A DNA stretch of 64,000 bases from Flammeovirga pacifica (GTDB lineage: Bacteria; Bacteroidota; Bacteroidia; Cytophagales; Flammeovirgaceae), in contig NZ_JRYR02000001.1 of NCBI RefSeq assembly GCF_000807855.2, forward strand, positions 3,143,490-3,207,489. Direction: 5' to 3'. A program made the position numbers and the translations under genes. Below are positions 15,493 to 23,871 of the stretch, one piece after another (position 1 is the stretch's first letter; the number at the start of each line of letters is the position of its first letter). A model generated the notes under the pieces. That model was not told the DNA's origin, did no database searches, and saw only the letters and a list, made by a program, of their open reading frames with translations.

Positions 15493-16419
15493 ATGGAAAA
15501 GAAAGAAAACCAACCAAAAGGCCATGTTACCCTAAAAGAGTTACATGGACTACAATTCGAAGCTTCTGGGTTTAGTTTTTTACCTAAATATAAAGTCCAA
15601 TCACTTCTTGCTGGTAGACACAAATCTGCTATGAGAGGACGTGGTTTAGATTTTAAAGAAGTTCGTGCTTATGTCGCAGGAGATGACATCCGAAATATTG
15701 ATTGGAAAGTCACTGCTCGAACTCAGAAAACACATACTAAAGTATTTTCTGAAGAAAGAGAAAGACCTGTTTTATTGGTGGTAGATCAATCTTCATCCAT
15801 GTATTTTGGAACACAGCAGTACTTAAAATCTACACTAAGCGCACATTTAGCTGCTTTAGGTGCATGGCGCACAGTAGAAGTTGGAGACCGTGTGGGTGCT
15901 TTTATATTTAATGATAAAGAATACCAACAAATACGTCCTCAAAGAAGTACTACGGCCATTTTACAAATGCTGAAGACTATTGAAGTATACAATCAGCAAC
16001 TCGATGCCCATCATCCTCCATTATCAAAAACTAAGCTTTTCGAAAGTGTTTTTCAGAAAATTAGATCGAGTGTTAATCACGATTACTTAATCATTATTAT
16101 TTCTGATCTCAGAGGACTATCCGACACTAGTTTACATCATATCTTTAATCTAAAAAGGCATAATGATGTAATGGTTTTTCATATAGAAGATGAATGGGAA
16201 AAAGATCTACCTATGACTACTTTATCACTTTCAAATAGTGAAAAACAAGTTTCTATTTCAAACTCTATGAAAAAAGAGAGGAAACTTCAGAAAAAAGCTT
16301 TTGAAGCTGATAAAGAACTATTGATAGATCAATTTTCTGAATACGGTATCCCTTTACTTTCTTTCAATACTAAAGAAAAAGGGAGTACTCAAGTGAGAAA
16401 CCTTCTAAAAGACCAATAG
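15493..16419 (+). CDS. DUF58 domain protein of the Bat operon
   Basis: The 308 residues contain a DUF58 core with GRGLDFKEVRAYVAGDDIRNIDW, here split by small changes, which is the hallmark of the family. A vWA-like fold follows with the metal-site pattern DQSSS (about 97-101). No membrane helix is visible, so it is likely soluble and works with the MoxR ATPase. The gene sits 10 bases after moxR and 2 bases before the DUF4381 gene. The reaction is unknown for the family; it is thought to be a MoxR client or adaptor. The aerotolerance link comes from Bacteroides fragilis bat mutants. Confidence 0.93.
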   Translation: MEKKENQPKGHVTLKELHGLQFEASGFSFLPKYKVQSLLAGRHKSAMRGRGLDFKEVRAYVAGDDIRNIDWKVTARTQKTHTKVFSEERERPVLLVVDQSSSMYFGTQQYLKSTLSAHLAALGAWRTVEVGDRVGAFIFNDKEYQQIRPQRSTTAILQMLKTIEVYNQQLDAHHPPLSKTKLFESVFQKIRSSVNHDYLIIIISDLRGLSDTSLHHIFNLKRHNDVMVFHIEDEWEKDLPMTTLSLSNSEKQVSISNSMKKERKLQKKAFEADKELLIDQFSEYGIPLLSFNTKEKGSTQVRNLLKDQ

Positions 16420-16421
16420 AA

Positions 16422-16913
16422 ATGTTGACACAAGACTTAAATACGGTTTCCGATTCAACTCAACTTGCACAACAGGTGTTGGACTTTATTCCACCTGAAA
16501 AAGTGGATATGACCCCTCAAGGTATTGGTTGGTGGATCATTGGAGGAATTTTGTTGGTGGGAATATTGGTACTACTAATCAGATTCTATATCACGTTTTT
16601 AAAAAATACATATAGACGTACCGCATCACATCAAATAGATGAAATGTTAGCTAAAGAAGAAACCAATAATCAAAAAGTATATTTCATCAATCAAATATTA
16701 AAAAGAGTGGCATTAACCACTTACTCAAGAAATGAAGTGGCTTCGCTACAAGGTAATGATTGGGTAAAGTTCTTGAATAACCACTCTAAGACTCAGTTTA
16801 CTCCTCAGGATACAGAACTGATAATTAATGCTCCATACATGAAACATGAGCAGATAAATAATGTTGAATCTTTGGCGGAAACGGCAAAAAAATGGATTAA
16901 AAATCATGTATGA
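16422..16913 (+). CDS. DUF4381-type membrane protein of the Bat operon
   Basis: The 163 residues have one transmembrane helix (about 38-60, WWIIGGILLVGILVLLIRFYI) and a cytoplasmic helical tail. The layout is that of the small DUF4381 protein always found between the DUF58 and batA genes. Its last codons overlap the start of batA (ATG at 16906 inside this gene), so translation is coupled. It probably anchors the MoxR/DUF58 pair at the inner membrane next to the vWA proteins; that role is inference from gene order. Confidence 0.85.
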   Translation: MLTQDLNTVSDSTQLAQQVLDFIPPEKVDMTPQGIGWWIIGGILLVGILVLLIRFYITFLKNTYRRTASHQIDEMLAKEETNNQKVYFINQILKRVALTTYSRNEVASLQGNDWVKFLNNHSKTQFTPQDTELIINAPYMKHEQINNVESLAETAKKWIKNHV

Positions 16914-17895
16914 AATAGCTTATCCTTGGATGTTTGCTTTGCTTCCATTGCCCCTATTAATGTGGTGGCTTTACCCTGCCTATAAGCAGAAAAAGGAAGC
17001 ATTGTATTATCCAAAATTCGAAGAATTAACTGAAGCTACTCGTTTGAAGCCTCAGAAAAGTGCCACGATATTAAAAAGAAGGTGGTTTCAATATCTGACC
17101 AACTTTATTGGTTGGTGTTTGATTGTTATCGCTCTTTCTAATCCACAATACATAGGAGAACCAGCCAAAAAAGTAAAAGAAGCTAGAAATTTATTAATCG
17201 CTGCTGATATTTCTATGAGTATGGAAACCCGAGATTGGATTAACCCTGAAGGAGAAAGAATGAGTCGCTGGGAAGCTGTACAAGGTGTATTGCATGATTT
17301 TATTCAGAAAAGAGAAGGTGATCGCATTGGTCTGATGTTATTTGGAAGTGATGTATTTGCAATGCCTTTTACTCCTGATTTAGAAATTATTAATCACACT
17401 ATTAATGAAACGGGTATTGGAATGGCTGGACACAAAACCACTATTGGTAATGCCATTGCTTTATCTACTCAGGTATTTGATGCAGATTCTATCGATCAAA
17501 AAGTAATGATTTTACTTACTGATGGACAAGATAGCGGTAGTGAGATAGTGCCTATTACAGCCTCTCAAATGGCCGCAGATGATTCCATTAAGATTTACAC
17601 TGTAGGTATTGGAACCAAAAAATCTGCTGCTTATGAATTAGATGATAATACGCTAAAAATGATAGCAAAAAATACTGGAGGAGATTATTTCTTTGCTGGT
17701 AATATCGAAGAACTCAACAAAATATATGATCAACTGAATGAGTTAGAGCCTATCGAATTTGAAGACGAAAGTTATCGTCCGACTAGATTACTGTTCTACT
17801 ACCCTATTTTAGCTTGTTTAGCTTTAATATTAACCACTCAGTTTATCAGTATAATTGTTAATCTAATTGTATCACTTAAACGTAGAGAGTCATGA
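16906..17895 (+). CDS. batA: BatA, von Willebrand A membrane protein
   Basis: The start is set at the ATG at 16906, which opens directly into a membrane helix (YPWMFALLPLPLLMWWLYP). An upstream in-frame ATG at 16861 lies deep in the preceding gene. The 329 residues hold an N-terminal hairpin of membrane helices, a vWA domain with the MIDAS motif DISMS (about 97-101) and TDGQD, and a C-terminal helix (LLFYYPILACLALILTTQF). BatA and BatB are inner-membrane proteins with their vWA domains facing the periplasm. Loss of bat genes in Bacteroides fragilis lowers oxygen tolerance. The gene overlaps batB by four bases (ATGA). Confidence 0.93.
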   Translation: MYEIAYPWMFALLPLPLLMWWLYPAYKQKKEALYYPKFEELTEATRLKPQKSATILKRRWFQYLTNFIGWCLIVIALSNPQYIGEPAKKVKEARNLLIAADISMSMETRDWINPEGERMSRWEAVQGVLHDFIQKREGDRIGLMLFGSDVFAMPFTPDLEIINHTINETGIGMAGHKTTIGNAIALSTQVFDADSIDQKVMILLTDGQDSGSEIVPITASQMAADDSIKIYTVGIGTKKSAAYELDDNTLKMIAKNTGGDYFFAGNIEELNKIYDQLNELEPIEFEDESYRPTRLLFYYPILACLALILTTQFISIIVNLIVSLKRRES

Positions 17896-19649
17896 AAGAA
17901 ATAAATGATTTTTTTGAGGGATTCTCGACCAACATTCATTTTCTACGTCCCGATTATTTATGGACCTTAGTTCCTATTGGAATCTTATTTATTGTTACAT
18001 GGATTTCGGTAAGAGAATCTGAATATTGGAAAAAACTGATACACCCTCAATTACTCAAAATATTATTAATTAAGGGGAATAAAAGAGGTGCTTGGTTTCC
18101 TAAGCTCTTAATGATATTGACCCTTACTTTAAGTGTATTTGCTGCTGCTGGCCCTACTTGGCAAAGAGTAGATAAGCCAGGGAACCAAACAGAAGCTAAG
18201 GTGATGATTATTTTAGACTTATCTCGTTCTATGCTAGCCACTGATATTGGGCCTACCAGACTGGAAAGAGCTAAAATGAAAATCAAAGATTATTTAGAGA
18301 TCAATGAAGGAGTAAACACGGGTTTAATTGTTTTTGCAGGTTCTGCTCATGAAGCACTACCACCAACCAAAGACTTTAAAACTTTCCGTTCTACTTTAGA
18401 TGCTTTATCACCTAACAGTATGCCGTTAAAAGGTAGTAACCTCGAACACGCATTACAAATTTCTGATATCACTTTAGATAAAACAGATGCTCCAAGTTTT
18501 GTTTGGGTCATTACCGATGATCTTGATGCTACAGCTACTCAAGCTTTAGCAAAAAGAGCCGATTCAGAGGATAAATACAGTTTATTAGTTTTAGGAACGC
18601 CAGAAGGAAGTCATATTCCACTTTATAGAAATCGACTTCTGAAAGATAAAAGCGGAAAGGCTGTTACGGTAAGTTTAAATACCAATCAGTTACAAAAAAC
18701 ATTAGCTATTCCTAACGTATCACTTATTCCATTTACTTTAGATAAAAGTGATATAGAAATTTATGTCAAGGAAATAAAAGAATCACTAGTATTTACTAAG
18801 GATAGCGAAAAAGCGGAAGAAGATTGGGTAGATGCAGGTTATTATCTTCTTTACATCATTGTATTCTTATCTCTTTTCTGGTTTAGAAAAGGATTGCTAG
18901 TACAATGGAACTGGGTAATTATTCTCCCTTTTGTCTTCATTTTTGGAAGCTGTAATCAAATTGATCAATTACCAAAAGAAGATCTAACGGTTAAAGATCT
19001 ATTCATGACCAGAGATCAACAAGCACAAAAGGAGTTAGAAAAAGGGAATACAGAAAAAGCTGTAGATCTTTTCGAAGATGAATCTCAGAAAGCTTATGTC
19101 TTAGCTCAGAATGGGGAATATGATAAAGCTGCTGATGCTTATTCACAAGATGTATCTGCTGAAAGTATGTACAATCTAGGAGTTTCTCAGGCTAAATTAG
19201 GCAATTGGGAAGCGGCTCAAACGGCTTTTGAAATGGCCTTAAATATCGATCCTGAATTAAAACCTGCACAGAAGAACCTTGAAATTGCTAAAGAACAAAT
19301 GAGAATGATCAACATTCATATGTCTGATGAAAGTAATTTGGGTAAAGACAAAGCAATGCAAGGGAGAGAATATGAGCCTGAAGCAGGTGAACCCGAACAG
19401 GAGTCTGCTCAAAACTCGGATAGAAAAGCTGAAGGTGAGTTTGAAACTATTCAGGAAATGGGAGAAAAAGAGGTCAACCCAAGTATGGAAGAACTCTTAG
19501 AAATGCAGTTTTCTGCATCAAAAAGTCAGTCCAAAGCCAGTATGATACGACAAGTAAAGCTGGAGCCGAGTATGTTCTTAAAAAAGAAGTTTAAGTATCA
19601 GTACCTCACAGACGAAAATAAACCTAAACCTACAGATCAAAAATGGTAA
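17892..19649 (+). CDS. BatB-BatC fusion: vWA domain followed by TPR domain
   Basis: The 585 residues combine two proteins that are separate in many Bacteroidota. The N-terminal part is BatB: a membrane helix (YLWTLVPIGILFIVTWI), a second helix, and a vWA domain with MIDAS DLSRS (about 115-119). After a helix at about 315-350, with a Cys in FIFGSCNQ, the C-terminal part is BatC. It holds TPR units (SMYNLGVSQAKLGNWEAAQ) and an acidic, low-complexity tail. The fused form would put the TPR partner next to the vWA domain in a fixed ratio. It overlaps batA by four bases and batD by seven. Confidence 0.9.
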   Translation: MKEINDFFEGFSTNIHFLRPDYLWTLVPIGILFIVTWISVRESEYWKKLIHPQLLKILLIKGNKRGAWFPKLLMILTLTLSVFAAAGPTWQRVDKPGNQTEAKVMIILDLSRSMLATDIGPTRLERAKMKIKDYLEINEGVNTGLIVFAGSAHEALPPTKDFKTFRSTLDALSPNSMPLKGSNLEHALQISDITLDKTDAPSFVWVITDDLDATATQALAKRADSEDKYSLLVLGTPEGSHIPLYRNRLLKDKSGKAVTVSLNTNQLQKTLAIPNVSLIPFTLDKSDIEIYVKEIKESLVFTKDSEKAEEDWVDAGYYLLYIIVFLSLFWFRKGLLVQWNWVIILPFVFIFGSCNQIDQLPKEDLTVKDLFMTRDQQAQKELEKGNTEKAVDLFEDESQKAYVLAQNGEYDKAADAYSQDVSAESMYNLGVSQAKLGNWEAAQTAFEMALNIDPELKPAQKNLEIAKEQMRMINIHMSDESNLGKDKAMQGREYEPEAGEPEQESAQNSDRKAEGEFETIQEMGEKEVNPSMEELLEMQFSASKSQSKASMIRQVKLEPSMFLKKKFKYQYLTDENKPKPTDQKW

Positions 19650-21022
19650 AAAAGTACATCATCACAATTGTGTGCCTACTGTTGGGAGTATCGGTTTGGG
19701 CACAAGAAAGAGCCACATTATTTACCACTACTACTGTAAATAAAAAACAAGTAATGGTAGGTGAACCCTTTAAAGTAAAATTGTCTATCTATACCACTAC
19801 TTGGTTTACAAAAGGCTTAAACTTTGAAGATTTTCAATTACCCAATGCATTAATGGTAAAGGATGGTAGAGCGATCCCTAACTCAATGCAAATTGGTAAA
19901 TATAAATACGCTGGAGTACAACAGACTTATTGGGTCTTTCCTTTTAGTGCAGGAGATAATACTTTTCCTTCTTTAACTCTTGAAGTAGAAACACCAGATC
20001 CTGGTGACTATAAAGGGAAAAAGAGAACATTAAAAACGAAGGAAAAAACCATCAAAGTTGTTCCTCCTCCATTAGGAGAAAACCCTAAGGAATGGTTAGT
20101 CTCTACAAATGTGAGAGTAAAAGATACTTGGAATAAAGATCTTTCAAAGGTAAAAGTAGGCGATGTACTGAAAAGAACCATCACTATCACTGCAGGCAAT
20201 ACCTTAGGACCACTTATTCCGATTAGAACATTCGATTCTTTGTCTTGGGCTGGTATTTACCCAGAATCACCTACCAATTCAAATTATAATAATAACGAGG
20301 GATATATATCAGGAACTCAACGACAGGTCATCACCTATTTGGTGCAAGAAGCTGGTACCTATACTATTCCTGGTATTCATGTGAAGTATTATCATCCTTA
20401 TCAAAAAAAATCTAAGGAGGTACATTCAAAAGAACATCAAATTAAGGTCGAAGAGAACCCTAACTTGAGTATGTTGGCTTCCCTTCAAGATAGTCTCAAT
20501 AAATTAAATCAGATAGAAGAACCTAAAGAGGTATCACCAGAGAAAAGTTGGACAGACTATGTTCCTGAAAGCTGGAGAGAAATTTTAATAGGTTTGATTA
20601 TTCTTTTATTGATCTACCGCTATCGTCCTGATCAAAAAATCAATCATATCATTCAAAAGAAAAAAGCTACATTTAGTTATAAAGAAGGTGTAATTTTCGA
20701 TAGTTTGCTCTCTTCAATTAGGAAGAAAAAAATTGATAACATACTTCAGCATTTCAATATGTGGATCAATATTCTTCCAAACCAAAGTGTGAGTAACTAC
20801 AAGCAAACACTTTTTGATCGTCTTATGTCAAATCAATTAAGTGATCTAATAGATGAAGTTGCTGAAGAGAAATATAAAAATGGTCAGGATATTATTTCAG
20901 ATGATCTAAAACAACGTCTCTCAAAGCAATTAAAATGGGATAGAAAAATCTTATTAAAGATAGATAAAAAAGAAAGTTGGAAAGAACAGAAAACAAAAGA
21001 ATTAGATGATTTAAACCCTTAA
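19643..21022 (+). CDS. batD: BatD, aerotolerance protein
   Basis: The 459 residues start with a signal peptide (KYIITIVCLLLGVSVWAQ). BatD-type immunoglobulin-like domains follow (about 25-270, VNKKQVMVGEPFKVKLSI), then a linker, one membrane helix (about 309-325, ILIGLIILLLIYRY) and a cytoplasmic helical tail. It is the last gene of the operon; its ATG overlaps the end of batB/C and a strong terminator follows. BatD is thought to be a periplasmic scaffold for BatA and BatB. The tail is longer than the bare Ig-plus-TM form. Confidence 0.92.
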   Translation: MVKKYIITIVCLLLGVSVWAQERATLFTTTTVNKKQVMVGEPFKVKLSIYTTTWFTKGLNFEDFQLPNALMVKDGRAIPNSMQIGKYKYAGVQQTYWVFPFSAGDNTFPSLTLEVETPDPGDYKGKKRTLKTKEKTIKVVPPPLGENPKEWLVSTNVRVKDTWNKDLSKVKVGDVLKRTITITAGNTLGPLIPIRTFDSLSWAGIYPESPTNSNYNNNEGYISGTQRQVITYLVQEAGTYTIPGIHVKYYHPYQKKSKEVHSKEHQIKVEENPNLSMLASLQDSLNKLNQIEEPKEVSPEKSWTDYVPESWREILIGLIILLLIYRYRPDQKINHIIQKKKATFSYKEGVIFDSLLSSIRKKKIDNILQHFNMWINILPNQSVSNYKQTLFDRLMSNQLSDLIDEVAEEKYKNGQDIISDDLKQRLSKQLKWDRKILLKIDKKESWKEQKTKELDDLNP

Positions 21023-21054
21023 TCATTTGAGGACAAGTATAATCTGTGAAAATA

Positions 21055-21090
21055 AAAGGTGGATAAAGTATATCATTATCCACCTTTTTC
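21055..21090 (+). terminator. Intrinsic terminator of the Bat operon
   Basis: AAAGGTGGATAA (21055-21066) pairs perfectly with TTATCCACCTTT (21076-21087), followed by a short T tract. Confidence 0.85.
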
Positions 21091-21677
21091 TATTACAAAT
21101 TCACTGTAAAATACTATTAATTATATATGTAACACAAAAGACAAAAAGAGCCTTTTATCTCTTAACTATCGGAAACAATCATTAACAATTAGATTAACGA
21201 AAAGTACTTTTTATTTTGCGACATTTAGAATGTTATAAGAATGTATTACTACTTCATATAACACGAATAACTTTACCCAAAATTCCAAAAAACTATTTGA
21301 AAATATAGACAACTAATCATATTCTTTACCCCTACTCGTCTTACCCGACGGGTCCTATTTATTCGTTACATATAACCTCCTGTTAATGTATTAAGTTAAG
21401 GATAATTCATTTATCCCAATGTCTTTTTATTGCCTTTTGTTTATTACGTATCGAGTAACATTTTATCTTTCAATTTAATCAGTATTGTTATGTAAAAACA
21501 CGAGTTTATTACTAAACTCACCAACCCGAAGAACAAGGTAACATAGTTACCTAAAATTATCACACGAAAACTAAAATTTGATGAAATTATCCTTTACCCG
21601 AATAATTTCTACTAAACAAATCGAATAGAAAAAATCTATTCCTATTTCAAAAACAACTTTAAATTCAATCATTAAAA
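21091..21677. other. AT-rich intergenic stretch with one palindrome
   Basis: No gene, tRNA or long frame is seen in these 590 bases. The only clear structure is AGGTAAC-ATA-GTTACCT at 21536-21552, a perfect 7-bp dyad, with AAAATTTG (a possible weak -7 box) at 21573-21580. Both lie ahead of the lipoprotein gene and may be its control region. The leader would be long, about 90 bases. Confidence 0.5.
21536..21552. promoter_or_regulatory. Perfect palindrome AGGTAAC-N3-GTTACCT, possible operator
   Basis: A 7-bp dyad with a 3-base centre lies 125 bases upstream of the lipoprotein gene. The half-site GTTACCT resembles the TTACCTAAT half of the shared operator, but the spacing to the possible -7 box is different, so it is listed apart. 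Confidence 0.35.
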
Positions 21678-22616
21678 ATGAAACATTTACCCTTATTTCT
21701 AGGTGCTTTACTAGCATCTCTTATGTTCTCTTGTACAAATCAAGAAGAGCAACCCGTATTAGGCCCAGAAACTGAAACAGTAGACTTACTAATTGAAGTC
21801 GGTGCTCCAACTTTTACTAACGCAAGAACATCAGCTGCTTTAACTGATTGGATTGATCAATCTAAAATAGTATTTACTATTGATGGTCAAACACAAGAAG
21901 GTGAAGGCTGGTCATTTACTCCTCCAACAGAAGATGAAGGTGGTAAATTAATGGATGTACCATTTGGAAATGCCAGAGTATTTAGTGCTTCCTATTACAA
22001 TGACTGTGGAAGCGATGACGTAATGATCATGGATAGAATTAATGATCTAAATTCTGAAGTTACCATTGGTGAAGTGTTAAGTGCTGCAAGAGCATCACGT
22101 AATCCAATTGTTGCATATGAAGCAGATCCACAAACAAAAGATGTCAATTCTACTACTACTTTAGAGACTTTCCAAATGGATTCTCAAAATGGTAGAATGA
22201 CCGTTGCTGCTATGTTTGAAGACCAAGAAATGCCTCGCTTCTATCAAGCTATTCTCAATGTACATGGTTATGATGCAGACGGTAACAAAACAGATAAAAC
22301 TGCTCCAATGTTCTTCTCTGGTTCTGCAGGTTGGATTGATGTATCTAGTTGTTTACTAACAACCGGAGCATACATTGATATTGCATTAACCATTAGAGAA
22401 ATTGATGAAGATGGAGTTGTAGTTGAAGGAGGTATCAATAAAAGATGGGACTTTAAAGCAGTGGATAACGCTAAACAATTTGTTACACCAGGAAAAGCAA
22501 AAGGCTTTGGTCTAATCATTGACAAATCGTTAACTCCAAGAGTAAAAACATTCGAAGGTTTGAACTTTGCTTTCGAAGATTTAATTGAAGATGATGAAGA
22601 AATCATTATTGAGTAA
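21678..22616 (+). CDS. Hypothetical lipoprotein, 312 residues
   Basis: A lipoprotein signal (MKHLPLFLGALLASLMFSC) puts the lipidated Cys at 19, followed by TNQEEQ. The mature protein is acidic and looks all-beta, with segments such as VDLLIEVGAPTF and IDIALTIREIDEDG, and it ends in a very acidic tail (LIEDDEEIIIE). It may be a surface or outer-membrane lipoprotein of the kind encoded near fimbrial or polysaccharide-binding genes in Bacteroidota, but no such partners are nearby. I do not recognise the family. It is a single gene with a strong terminator 150 bases downstream. Confidence 0.75.
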   Translation: MKHLPLFLGALLASLMFSCTNQEEQPVLGPETETVDLLIEVGAPTFTNARTSAALTDWIDQSKIVFTIDGQTQEGEGWSFTPPTEDEGGKLMDVPFGNARVFSASYYNDCGSDDVMIMDRINDLNSEVTIGEVLSAARASRNPIVAYEADPQTKDVNSTTTLETFQMDSQNGRMTVAAMFEDQEMPRFYQAILNVHGYDADGNKTDKTAPMFFSGSAGWIDVSSCLLTTGAYIDIALTIREIDEDGVVVEGGINKRWDFKAVDNAKQFVTPGKAKGFGLIIDKSLTPRVKTFEGLNFAFEDLIEDDEEIIIE

Positions 22617-22760
22617 AATGTTTTTCTTCACATCATAAAATATTTCCAATTGTCAATTTCGTGTGATCGGTGCATATCAAATGAACTTGAGGGAGACTTC
22701 CAATTCAACAAACTAATTGAACACGACACCTCAACTCATGGCGATTGATACTGATTTATC

Positions 22761-22795
22761 AAGGCTGCTTACTTCGGGAGCAGTCTTGTTTTTCC
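22761..22795 (+). terminator. Intrinsic terminator of the 312-residue lipoprotein gene
   Basis: AAGGCTGCT (22761-22769) pairs with AGCAGTCTT (22779-22787) with one wobble, then GTTTTT. Confidence 0.8.
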
Positions 22796-22809
22796 CTTAA
22801 TAACCAAAT

Positions 22810-22842
22810 AAAAAAAGGTGATGAATTAATATTCATCACCTT
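22810..22842 (-). terminator. Intrinsic terminator of the barrel-protein gene
   Basis: A perfect 12-bp stem (22815-22826 with 22831-22842) has loop TAAT. On the minus strand it is followed by a run of T. Confidence 0.85.
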
Positions 22843-22864
22843 CATTTTTATGTATATCTATTTT

Positions 22865-23623
22865 TTAGCTCTGAGGAAAAGTATGTTTCTTTTCATACTC
22901 TGAAAAATAAAACTTAGTATTTTTAAAGAGATTGAAGTTTAATGAAACATAAAATACATTCCCAGAAATTTGATTGTAGTTCAAAGTTGTTCCTTTCATT
23001 TTAGCATGGTTATCGCCCCACGAAGAGTTGAAGTAATCGTTTAAGTAATACTTAAATTTGATATTAGTACCATACGGAAACTGAACACCAAGCATTAAAG
23101 AATGTTGTAGATTTACACGATCTGTAAACCAAACTGAAAACCTATCGTCTTTACGTTCAGAAACAAATGTTTTCTCTTTGTATTGAATTGGAATTTCAAA
23201 TTCATACCCACCATATATAAACAACCCATGAAGGTTACCTACTTTGAAACCTATAGGAATACCAAGGTTATAAGATCTTACTTTTTTTCTTACTGGTCCT
23301 TGAATATTTGCATCTATATATTCTGAAGGGACATCGAAAATCATCCCTACATTACGAATACCAAATCCTGAGTATAAACCAAAACGAGGATTCAAATCAA
23401 CATTAACGATGGATTGCCAGTTAAAAACAGGAGCAAAACGAAGTACTCCTCCATTAATTTCCTGCCCACTCATTTTTAGGCCAGTATTTCCAGAAAAAAT
23501 TATTTCCAAACCTCCAGTGACATAAACATCTGCTTTTTGAATTTTAGCTTCTTGAGCATAGTTTGTTAATGCAAAAAAGCAGCTTATCAAAAGTAGAGGT
23601 ACTATTTTTTTAATCTTAATCAT
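22865..23623 (-). CDS. Hypothetical outer-membrane beta-barrel protein
   Basis: The start at the ATG at 23623 gives 252 residues with a signal peptide (IKIKKIVPLLLISCFFALTN). A longer frame to 23659 adds a Cys-rich stub with no signal character. The mature sequence shows alternating strands (LEIIFSGNTGLKMSG, FGLYSGFGIRNVGMIF, GLFIYGGYEFEIPIQY), typical of outer-membrane barrels annotated as porin-family or hypothetical in Bacteroidota. It is a single gene with its own terminator. There is no hint of a substrate. Confidence 0.75.
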   Translation of the reverse strand: MIKIKKIVPLLLISCFFALTNYAQEAKIQKADVYVTGGLEIIFSGNTGLKMSGQEINGGVLRFAPVFNWQSIVNVDLNPRFGLYSGFGIRNVGMIFDVPSEYIDANIQGPVRKKVRSYNLGIPIGFKVGNLHGLFIYGGYEFEIPIQYKEKTFVSERKDDRFSVWFTDRVNLQHSLMLGVQFPYGTNIKFKYYLNDYFNSSWGDNHAKMKGTTLNYNQISGNVFYVSLNFNLFKNTKFYFSEYEKKHTFPQS

Positions 23624-23871
23624 CTCTCTAATTGGTAAATTACAATTACAAAAATGCAAAAATTTATCAATTATTTATTAACAAGGCAAAGTAATATTGT
23701 CTACACCTTCTCAACATCAAATACTATTTTGAAACTTAAAATGAAGTCCCTAAAGCAATTGATACATTAATTGATTGATAATAAGCACAATAAATAGTAA
23801 ATTAATCCACTTATTCTCTTATCATCAACTGATAAGACTTAATTAAATACCCAAACTAAATATTAATCACA

